DNA of 46,840 nucleotides from an uncultured Bacteroidota bacterium. GTDB lineage: Bacteria; Bacteroidota; Bacteroidia; 2-12-FULL-35-15. Under the pieces are notes generated by a model. It was not told where the DNA came from and searched no databases. It saw nothing but the letters and a program-made list of their open reading frames with translations. Positions 40,681 to 46,840 of this stretch are shown piece after piece; positions within the stretch are counted from its first letter, which is position 1, and every line of letters starts with the position of its first letter. A program made the position numbers and the translations under genes. The DNA lies in contig CAIYIS010000018.1 of assembly GCA_903926385.1 (NCBI GenBank), forward strand, positions 1 through 46,840, given 5' to 3'.

Positions 40681-41721
40681 ATGTTTCAATTAGAAAATAA
40701 ATATTATTTATACGCATTCGGCCTGATACCAGTGTTTATCATCATTTACATGGTGATTAACATTTGGAGAAAGAAGGCACTGAAAACGTTTGGTGATATG
40801 ACAGTGATTCAGATATTGTTTCCTGATGTTTCCAAATCGAAACGTTTCTGGAAATTTATTTTATTCTGTGTGGCATTTGCTTTTGTGGTAATGGGAATTG
40901 TAAACCCTCAGGTAGGAACCAAACTGGAAGAAGTAAAGCGCAAAGGTGCCGACTTGATGATATGTCTGGATGTATCGAACAGTATGAAGGCAGAAGATTT
41001 GCAACCGAATCGACTGGAAAAAGCAAAGCAGGCTATTTCGAAATTGCTGGACAAACTCGAAGGCGACCGTATCGGGATAGTTGTGTTTGCCGGACAAGCA
41101 TACGTGCAATTGCCTATTACCACCGATTACTCGGCAGCTAAATTGTTTTTAGAAAGTATAAGTACCGATTTAATTCCTAATCAGGGTACAGATATAGGTG
41201 CAGCTATCGATCTTGCTATGGAATCGTTTGGTAAGGATGAAGGAAAAAATAAAGCCATTGTTGTAATAACAGACGGAGAAGATAACGAAGCAGGTGCTGT
41301 AAAATCGGCTGAAGCAGCAGCAGAAAAAGGAATTGCGATACATACCATTGGTATGGGTTCGGCAGAAGGAACTCCAATTCCGATGTACAGAGGCACGGTG
41401 CGCGAAGGGTTCAGAAAAGATAAACAGGGTAACACCATTGTAACAAAACTAAACGAACAAACCCTGGAACAGATTTCGGCTGCAGGTAATGGAATATATG
41501 TACGAGCTTCTAATTCCGATGCAGGATTAAACAATGTATTAGACGCGATAAATAAATTAGAGAAAAAACAATTCGATAGTAAAATGTACAGCGATTACGA
41601 AGACCGTTTTCAGTGGTTCATTTCGGCTTCGTTGTTATTGTTAATCATCGAAACATTTTTGACAGAAAGAAAAAGCAAGTTGTATCAGCGTTTAAATTTA
41701 TTTGGAAATGAGAAACAATAG
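40681..41721 (+). CDS. batB: BatB, VWA-domain membrane protein
   Basis: 346 aa, paralogue of BatA with the same layout: two N-terminal helices (LYAFGLIPVFIIIYMVINIW; FWKFILFCVAFAFVVMGIV), VWA with DVSNS (MICLDVSNSMKAEDL) and VVITDGEDNEAGA, and a C-terminal helix (WFISASLLLLIIETFL). Its 3' end overlaps batC by 14 nt. Confidence 0.93.
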   Translation: MFQLENKYYLYAFGLIPVFIIIYMVINIWRKKALKTFGDMTVIQILFPDVSKSKRFWKFILFCVAFAFVVMGIVNPQVGTKLEEVKRKGADLMICLDVSNSMKAEDLQPNRLEKAKQAISKLLDKLEGDRIGIVVFAGQAYVQLPITTDYSAAKLFLESISTDLIPNQGTDIGAAIDLAMESFGKDEGKNKAIVVITDGEDNEAGAVKSAEAAAEKGIAIHTIGMGSAEGTPIPMYRGTVREGFRKDKQGNTIVTKLNEQTLEQISAAGNGIYVRASNSDAGLNNVLDAINKLEKKQFDSKMYSDYEDRFQWFISASLLLLIIETFLTERKSKLYQRLNLFGNEKQ

Positions 41722-42478
41722 GCTATTGATATCGGGTGTGAAAAGGGTGAAGGGCATGGCTCTGTTCGTTATGTTTTTGCTTTGTTCTTTTGGCTTAAAT
41801 GCACAAGAAGAGAAAAAATACATTCGTGATGGAAACAAAGATTACGATAGTAAAAAGTATGTGGAGGCAGAAAAGAACTATAACAAGGCATTGGGCAAAA
41901 ATAAAGATTCGTATAAAGGAGCATTTAATCTTGGTGATGCTTATTACAAACAAAAGAAATACGAAGAGGCTGCAGAGCAGTTTCAGGCCGCCACACACAG
42001 AGCTACTTCGAAAGATACGTTGGCAAAGGCTTATCACAATCTGGGGAATTCGTTGATGAAAACGAAGAAATATCAGGATGCTTTGGATGCATATAAAAAT
42101 GCGCTGAAGAACAATCCGAATGACGAGGATACCCGTTATAATTATTCGTATGCTCAACAAATGTTGAAGCAACAGCAGCAACAGCAAAAGAAAGATCAGG
42201 ATAAAAAAGATAACAAGGACAAGAAAGACGATAAGAAAAAAGACGATCAGAAAAAGGACGACAAAAAAAATAAGGATAAAGACAAAAAAGAAAACAAGGA
42301 AAAACAGGATAAAGACAAGGAGAATAAAGACAAGGAGAAAAAAGAGCAAAAGCAAATTTCGAAAGAAGATGCAAAACGCTTGTTAGACGCTTTGCAGAAC
42401 GATGAGAAAAATCTTCAGGACAAAATGAAGAAAGCAAAAGTGAAAGGTGCGAAGGCACAGATTGAAAAAGATTGGTAG
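41708..42478 (+). CDS. batC: BatC, TPR protein with charged tail
   Basis: 256 aa. Start placed at ATG 41708 (MRNNRLL); the TTG two codons earlier is less likely. Signal peptide (MALFVMFLLCSFGLNAQ), three TPRs (~30-145; YVEAEKNYNKALGKN, YKGAFNLGDAYYKQKKYEEAAEQF, KAYHNLGNSLMKTKKYQDALDAYKNALKNNP), then a ~75-residue low-complexity run of Lys, Asp, Gln and Glu, and a short terminal helix with a KDW end. The charged tract also opens long spurious frames on the other strand. Periplasmic partner of BatA/BatB by operon context. Confidence 0.9.
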   Translation: MRNNRLLISGVKRVKGMALFVMFLLCSFGLNAQEEKKYIRDGNKDYDSKKYVEAEKNYNKALGKNKDSYKGAFNLGDAYYKQKKYEEAAEQFQAATHRATSKDTLAKAYHNLGNSLMKTKKYQDALDAYKNALKNNPNDEDTRYNYSYAQQMLKQQQQQQKKDQDKKDNKDKKDDKKKDDQKKDDKKNKDKDKKENKEKQDKDKENKDKEKKEQKQISKEDAKRLLDALQNDEKNLQDKMKKAKVKGAKAQIEKDW

Positions 42479-42522
42479 TTTTGTTTAAAGTTAGAATGTT
42501 AAAAGTTTAAAGTTAACCAAGA

Positions 42523-44340
42523 GTGAAAAAAATAGCTTACATATTACTTCTGTTTGTTGCGATGGCCCATACCTCCATTGCGCAAAAGTTCACTGCATCG
42601 GCCAGTAAAACCAAGGTAGCTGTTGGTGAAACATTTCAGGTTACGTTTTCATTAAATGCAAATGGCGCTAATTTTAAAATGCCGGCATTAAATGAATTTG
42701 ATGTGTATTCGGGGCCAAACCAGAGCACATCCATGTCGTTTGTGAATGGTGCTATGAGCCAATCTATCACTTTATCCTACATTTTAGCAGCAAAAAAAGA
42801 AGGGAAATTTACCATTGCTCCGGCAAGTGTAACGGTAAATGGAGCCAATATTCAATCGAATGCAATTGCCATTGAAGTGGTGAAAGGTTCGGCTCAGGCT
42901 AACCCAAATCAAAACCAGGGCAACCCTCAGCAAAATACATCAGCGCCTTCGAACGATGATGTAAGCGATAATCTGTTTATAAAAACTACAGTAAATAAGA
43001 CCAAAGCCTATCAGGGAGAACAAATAACCGTTAGTCATAAAGTATATACTCGTTATCAATTACGAGGTTTTCAGGATATCAAATTCCCTGACTACACTGG
43101 TTTCTGGTCTCAGGATGTTCCTTCTAACAGTCAGCAGATACAGCTGACCAATGAGAACATAAACGGAGTAGTGTATAGTGTTGCTGAATTGAAGAAATCG
43201 TATTTGTTTCCACAACGTACCGGAAAATTAACCATTGAACCAATGAAGGCAGAAGTGGTGGTAAGGAAACAATCGAACAAACGACCACGCGATATTTTTG
43301 ACCAGTTTTTTGGAGGAGGATACGAAGACGCTACTTACTCTGTAAAAAGTAAAGGAGTTACCATTGATGTAACCGCACTTCCCGAATCGGGAAAACCTGC
43401 CGGTTTTGCAGGTGCTGTGGGTGAGTATTCGTTCAAAGCAGAAGTGAACAAAGATAAGGTGAAAGCGAATGATGCGATTAATCTTACGGTAACCATTACC
43501 GGTAAAGGAAACATAAAACTTGTTGACCCGTTAAAGGTTAATTTTCCCGAAGATTTTGAAACATACGACCCGAAAACAAAGGATAACATTACTGCAGGTG
43601 CTACCGGAGTTAGTGGAAGTAAAACATTCGATTACCTTGTAATCCCTCGTCATGAGGGCGATTATCAAATAGACCCGATTAGCTTCAGCTATTTTGACCC
43701 TGAAAAGAAACAATACATCACTTTGCCTTCGGCTGAGTTCAAAATCCATGTGGATAAAGGTAAGGATGGCGATGCAGGAGCCAATGTGTTTAATCCACGC
43801 AGCAAGGAAGATGTTAAAGTATTGGGTAATGATATTCGATACATCAAAACAAATAATATTAAACTAATGCCTGGCGAGAATTATTTCTTCGGTTCAGGTT
43901 TGTTTTATGCAGGTTTAATAAGTCCTCTGGTTCTGTTTATTTGTTTCGTAATTCTAGTACGTAAACGCAGAGAGCAGAACAAAGATGCCGTGGCTGTGAA
44001 AAGCAGGAGAGCAACCAAAATGGCGAAGAAGCAATTGCTTCTGGCTGAAAAACATTTGTCGGCTAACAATAAAGAGTTGTTTTATGTTGAAATATTTAAA
44101 GCTCTATATGGTTACATAGGCAATAAATTAAATATACCAACCGCTAATCTCAATAAAGAAACCATCACCGATTCGTTGAGGATTAAGAGTGTTTCTGAAG
44201 CTACCATTCAGCAGTTGTTAGCCACACTTGATAACTGTGAGTATGCACACTATGCTCCGGCTGCTGTTTCTGGCGATTTAAAAGGGATTTACGATAACAC
44301 AGTTCAATTAATTACTAAAATAGAAGATGAAATTAAATAA
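42523..44340 (+). CDS. batD: BatD, oxygen-tolerance membrane protein
   Basis: 605 aa from GTG 42523 (reads as MKKIAYILLLFVAMAHTSIAQ, a signal peptide). Several Ig-like beta domains fill ~25-440 (FTASASKTKVAVGETFQVTFSLNANG; LFIKTTVNKTKAYQGEQITVSHKVYT; FKAEVNKDKVKANDAINLTVTITGKG), separated by a Gln/Asn/Pro linker (~126-147). One membrane helix (~460-480; FYAGLISPLVLFICFVILV) and a cytoplasmic helical tail complete it. The stop overlaps the start of batE by 14 nt. Confidence 0.92.
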   Translation: MKKIAYILLLFVAMAHTSIAQKFTASASKTKVAVGETFQVTFSLNANGANFKMPALNEFDVYSGPNQSTSMSFVNGAMSQSITLSYILAAKKEGKFTIAPASVTVNGANIQSNAIAIEVVKGSAQANPNQNQGNPQQNTSAPSNDDVSDNLFIKTTVNKTKAYQGEQITVSHKVYTRYQLRGFQDIKFPDYTGFWSQDVPSNSQQIQLTNENINGVVYSVAELKKSYLFPQRTGKLTIEPMKAEVVVRKQSNKRPRDIFDQFFGGGYEDATYSVKSKGVTIDVTALPESGKPAGFAGAVGEYSFKAEVNKDKVKANDAINLTVTITGKGNIKLVDPLKVNFPEDFETYDPKTKDNITAGATGVSGSKTFDYLVIPRHEGDYQIDPISFSYFDPEKKQYITLPSAEFKIHVDKGKDGDAGANVFNPRSKEDVKVLGNDIRYIKTNNIKLMPGENYFFGSGLFYAGLISPLVLFICFVILVRKRREQNKDAVAVKSRRATKMAKKQLLLAEKHLSANNKELFYVEIFKALYGYIGNKLNIPTANLNKETITDSLRIKSVSEATIQQLLATLDNCEYAHYAPAAVSGDLKGIYDNTVQLITKIEDEIK

Positions 44341-45085
44341 TATTTTAGCTCTTATTCTTTTGTTTATAGGGATGTCGTTTTCTGCATCCGGGGCTGATGC
44401 TGTGCTCGACAGTGCCAATGATGCATACGCTAAAGCTAATTACGAAAAGGCAATTAAGCTATATGAAAGTATTCTGAACAAAGGCGAAGTGGCTCCCGAA
44501 ATATATTTTAATCTGGGCAATGCCTATTACAAATCGAATTCGCTTGGTTTTGCTATTTTAAATTACGAACGTGCCAAAAAACTTGCTCCGGATGATGATG
44601 ATATTATTGCGAATCTAAAACTTGCAAATCAGAAAACCGAGGATAAAATAGAATCGGCTCCGCAAATGTTTTTAACTACCTGGAAAAACGGGATAGTGGA
44701 TATGATGAGCGAACGCAGCTGGTCAGTGCTATGTATTGTGCTCATTACATTGGCTCTTGGTTTATTTGCTATGTATCTTTTTACATCATTACGAACCTTG
44801 AAACAAATAGGATTTTTCGGAGGAAGTATATTAATTTTATTGGCAGTCGTTATCTTTTTTATTGCCAAACATAAATACGAAAAGACAAAAAACAGCGCAA
44901 CCGGTATCATTACTACTCCATCTGTAACTGTTACCGGCTCGCCAAGCGATAAGGGTACTAAATTATTCATACTTCACGAAGGAAGTAAAGTGAATATTAT
45001 GGAAAACGATGGTGTTTGGACAGAGATAAAAATTGCTAATGGTAATGTAGGCTGGATTCAGACTAAAAATATTTCTGCTATTTAG
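44327..45085 (+). CDS. batE: BatE, TPR and SH3 membrane protein
   Basis: 252 aa. Signal peptide (NILALILLFIGMSFSASGA), two TPRs (~25-105; NDAYAKANYEKAIKLYESIL, PEIYFNLGNAYYKSNSLGFAILNYERAKKLAP), two membrane helices (~133-152 and ~160-180), and a C-terminal bacterial SH3 domain (~195-250; LFILHEGSKVNIMENDGVWTEIKIANGNVGWIQTKNI). Last gene of the operon; a strong terminator follows. Confidence 0.92.
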   Translation: MKLNNILALILLFIGMSFSASGADAVLDSANDAYAKANYEKAIKLYESILNKGEVAPEIYFNLGNAYYKSNSLGFAILNYERAKKLAPDDDDIIANLKLANQKTEDKIESAPQMFLTTWKNGIVDMMSERSWSVLCIVLITLALGLFAMYLFTSLRTLKQIGFFGGSILILLAVVIFFIAKHKYEKTKNSATGIITTPSVTVTGSPSDKGTKLFILHEGSKVNIMENDGVWTEIKIANGNVGWIQTKNISAI

Positions 45086-45121
45086 GGTATTGGTTTATTA
45101 GTTTATTTGTTGTTTTATTAT

Positions 45122-45158
45122 AAAAAAACCTCCGAACAATTTTGTTCGGAGGGTTTTT
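45122..45158. terminator. Terminator of the bat operon
   Basis: CCTCCGAAC, short loop, GTTCGGAGG, then TTTTT, with an A-run on the left so it also serves the convergent gene at 45232. Confidence 0.9.
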
Positions 45159-45231
45159 GTTATAAGAGCGAATTATTAATATTTCAATCTACCCAATACA
45201 ACAGCTTATACTATTGTCCGTGGATGTTTTT

Positions 45232-46284
45232 TTATTTCGCTATATCATCAAACTGAGAATATGTTTTGGTTTTATATCCTGGAAAACTTTGCTCAGTGCT
45301 CGTACCATAAAGAATGGCTCCGTCCGAAAAACGAGTTATAAGATAAAATGTTTCTCTGCCATAAACACTTTGTTGCAAAAGGGCATATTTCGATTCTTTA
45401 TCATTTTTAAGATATTCCTTAATCTTATCCACATTTTCTATTTTTACAGTATTTTTATAATGTTTTTTAAATTCATTTATTTCAAAATTCTTTCCCCAAT
45501 AATCAGGACTTTCCATCTTTTTTGTGTCAAATGTGGTAACCAATAGGGTCATTTTTTTCAATTCACTTGAATTGGAATTATAGATATTACGGGCTGCATG
45601 CATAGGTCCTGTACCGTTCTTTTTATCAAAATATTTTCCGTCATTATTATTCAATAACCAATCTGTGGTTTTAATATTTAGCATTACCATTATATCAAGT
45701 ATCTCTTTAGGTTGAATGGAGTTTGCTGAACTGCCTTTTAAATTAATAGTAATACCTGATGCACCGCTAAGATTGAAGTTAACAAGTTGTGGGTCGAACA
45801 GGGCTTCTGTTAATTCGCCTCTGCCCATAATTTTTAATATAAGCGCATCTTTTACATCATTATTTTTATTTTTTGCTTCTTTATATTTTTTAAATGCTTT
45901 TGTTAAATCTTTTTCTGGAATTCCAAAACTTGTGTAGGCATAGTTAGTAGAAGCGCCCGAGCTGCTGGAGCCGGAAAAAACTCTAACTAATAAGTAATAA
46001 TCTCCTAATTTTTCTTTTTCTGCAATTTCATCTAATGTAGCAAACTCATATTTGCATTTTTTCCAATTTAACTTTACTCCTTCTTGTAGAGCGTCATTTG
46101 TATTTTCGTTCGATAAAATAACTGTAACTGTTTGCTCAGACGAAATAGTAGTTGCCGAAAGTTTGTCATTCACCATTTGAGCACTGCCTTTATTAATAAT
46201 ACTAATAAGTATCACCATACAAATAATAGTTGTTTTAATTAAATTAATGGGTAATGCTTTTTTGTTTGTAGTATTCTTTTTCAT
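45232..46284 (-). CDS. Secreted protein of unknown function
   Basis: 350 aa, not recognised. A basic N-terminus and hydrophobic segment (LIKTTIICMVILISIINKGSAQ) indicate export. The mature part is mixed alpha/beta with a Ser-rich spot (SGSSSSGAST), several Lys-rich helices (LTKAFKKYKEAKNKNNDVKDA) and a C-terminal section YALLQQSVYGRETFYLITRFSDGAILYGTSTEQSF. No sorting domain, lipobox or catalytic motif is seen. The 5' side faces repeat arrays 4a/4b, which run in the opposite direction. A TAATTTTA box near 46303 is a weak promoter candidate. Confidence 0.75.
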   Translation of the reverse strand: MKKNTTNKKALPINLIKTTIICMVILISIINKGSAQMVNDKLSATTISSEQTVTVILSNENTNDALQEGVKLNWKKCKYEFATLDEIAEKEKLGDYYLLVRVFSGSSSSGASTNYAYTSFGIPEKDLTKAFKKYKEAKNKNNDVKDALILKIMGRGELTEALFDPQLVNFNLSGASGITINLKGSSANSIQPKEILDIMVMLNIKTTDWLLNNNDGKYFDKKNGTGPMHAARNIYNSNSSELKKMTLLVTTFDTKKMESPDYWGKNFEINEFKKHYKNTVKIENVDKIKEYLKNDKESKYALLQQSVYGRETFYLITRFSDGAILYGTSTEQSFPGYKTKTYSQFDDIAK

Positions 46285-46377
46285 ATTTCCAGTTTTTCGT
46301 AAAATTAAAATTTATTTCTATTCCTCTCTAAAAAAACAATCATAAAAGTGGAAGTGTATTAACCGGAATCATGGTAG

Positions 46378-46385
46378 TAAATTTG
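46378..46385 (+). promoter_or_regulatory. -7 box TAAATTTG before array 4a
   Basis: TAAATTTG matches TAnnTTTG and would start a + strand RNA at about 46391, just ahead of the array leader. No clear -33 element. Confidence 0.45.
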
Positions 46386-46397
46386 TAGTTGAAAATA

Positions 46398-46415
46398 TTT
46401 CGAGGAGGATGTGAA
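46398..46415 (+). repeat. Array leader, copy 1
   Basis: TTTCGAGGAGGATGTGAA, identical to 46705-46722. It contains AGGAGG, a perfect Shine-Dalgarno core, 2 nt before a GTG. Confidence 0.75.
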
Positions 46416-46701
46416 ACCGGGTAAGGAGTCTTCCTTACCCGGTTTACCGTTCGCCTTACCCGGTTTACCGTTCGCCTTACCCGGTTTACCGTCTTCCTTA
46501 CCCGGTTTACCGTTCGCCTTACCCGGTTTTCCGTTCGCCTTACCCGGTTTTCCGTTCGCCTTACCTGGTTTTCCGTTCGCCTTACCTGGTTTTCCGTCTT
46601 CCTTACCCGGTTTTCCGTCTTCCTTACCCGGTTTTGCGTCCTCCCCGATCGGTTTTCCATTCTTTTCTTGGGAATTAAAAGAAGTGTGTGAGGGAAACTA
46701 A
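46411..46701 (+). CDS. Possible repeat-peptide ORF (low confidence)
   Basis: Starting at the GTG after AGGAGG, 96 codons encode MKPGKESS followed by ten 7-residue repeats, LPGLPFA or LPGFPSS type, and a unique tail (FFSWELKEVCEGN). A Shine-Dalgarno core is rare in this phylum, and the duplicated leader supplies the same signal to the next array. Against coding: the repeat length keeps frames open by default, and the spacing to GTG is too short for ideal initiation. Confidence 0.3.
   Translation: MKPGKESSLPGLPFALPGLPFALPGLPSSLPGLPFALPGFPFALPGFPFALPGFPFALPGFPSSLPGFPSSLPGFASSPIGFPFFSWELKEVCEGN
46414..46445. repeat. 14-bp inverted repeat at array 4a head
   Basis: AAACCGGGTAAGGA, loop GTCT, TCCTTACCCGGTTT: a perfect 14-bp stem formed by the first repeat and its reverse complement in the leader end. 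Confidence 0.85.
46432..46665 (+). repeat. 21-bp tandem array 4a
   Basis: About eleven units of 21 bp, CCTTACCCGGTTTACCGTTCG form. Each unit carries one of two variants at the same place, GTTCGCC or GTCTTCC, in the order second, first, first, second, four times first, second, second, then a degenerate end. Confidence 0.9.
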
Positions 46702-46704
46702 AAT

Positions 46705-46722
46705 TTTCGAGGAGGATGTGAA
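46705..46722 (+). repeat. Array leader, copy 2
   Basis: Identical 18 bp to 46398-46415, 307 bp away and directly ahead of array 4b. The GTG at 46718 opens a frame to the window end with a LGLPFAF/LGLPSSF repeat. Confidence 0.75.
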
Positions 46723-46840
46723 TCTTGGATTACCGTTCGCCTTTCTTGGATTACCGTCTTCCTTTCTTGGATTACCGTTCGCCTTTCTTGGATTACCGTC
46801 TTCCTTTCTTGGATTACCGTCTTCCTTTCTTGGATTACCG
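46721..46840 (+). repeat. 21-bp tandem array 4b (cut by window end)
   Basis: At least five and a half 21-bp units, CTTGGATTACCGTTCGCCTTT form, differing from array 4a at five of 21 positions throughout. The same two variants, GTTCGCC and GTCTTCC, occur in the order first, second, first, second, second. Confidence 0.85.

Noticed and set aside
41795-42355. 186-aa Leu/Phe/Ile-rich antisense ORF in batC
   Set aside because: Antisense of the Lys/Asp repeat tract; not a membrane protein.
42523-42525. Misassembled or missing start for batD
   Set aside because: GTG is a standard start and is followed at once by a good signal peptide.

Overview
The window is chromosomal DNA from a low-GC member of the Bacteroidota (Flavobacteriales/Chitinophagales-like; the exact lineage cannot be fixed from sequence alone). 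The grounds are three secreted proteins with clear type IX secretion C-terminal sorting domains, a complete MoxR/DUF58/BatA-B-C-D-E operon, a Reg_prop/Y_Y_Y/SpoIIE sensor, promoters of the TAnnTTTG type, and almost no Shine-Dalgarno sequences.

Layout. 0.1-1.1 kb: secreted T9SS protein (-). 1.2-2.8 kb: promoter, a 42-bp tandem hairpin array, and an unknown 323-aa gene (+). 2.8-3.1 kb: terminator flanked by inverted repeats. 3.1-5.0 kb: TMTC-like membrane glycosyltransferase with TPRs (-). 5.1-13.2 kb: NtrY-like histidine kinase (+) converging on a PhoR-like kinase and a SpoIIE sensor phosphatase (-). 13.4-14.5 kb: PLP enzyme. 14.6-15.5 kb: 21-bp repeat array and gene-free DNA. 15.5-21.4 kb: priA, ftsK, lolA-like. 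21.5-28.2 kb (-): small membrane protein, BNR-repeat T9SS protein, and a copper ATPase/glycosyltransferase/methyltransferase operon. 28.3 kb: tRNA-His. 28.5-36.3 kb (mostly -): NIDO-domain T9SS protein, outer-membrane barrel, YHS lipoprotein, Sco, another T9SS protein, a second unknown 318-aa gene with its own 42-bp hairpin array, a winged-helix regulator (+) and an S41 protease lipoprotein. 36.7-45.1 kb (+): moxR-bat operon. 45.2-46.3 kb: unknown secreted protein (-). 46.4-46.8 kb: two further 21-bp repeat arrays, the second cut by the window end.

Most interesting content. Two genes of one unrecognised protein family (1854-2825 and 33428-34384) each sit 70-85 bp downstream of a 42-bp tandem array. 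The arrays are unrelated in sequence but share a geometry: a 7-bp stem, 6-nt loop and 22-nt spacer per unit. In array 1 five of six hairpins pair fully despite sequence changes in the stem. Array 2 is followed on the + strand by a strong terminator with no ORF before it, which suggests a non-coding array RNA. Three further intergenic arrays have a 21-bp period, exactly half of 42, and two of these start with an identical 18-bp leader. Separately, four loci for surface proteins share a 44-46 bp upstream module.
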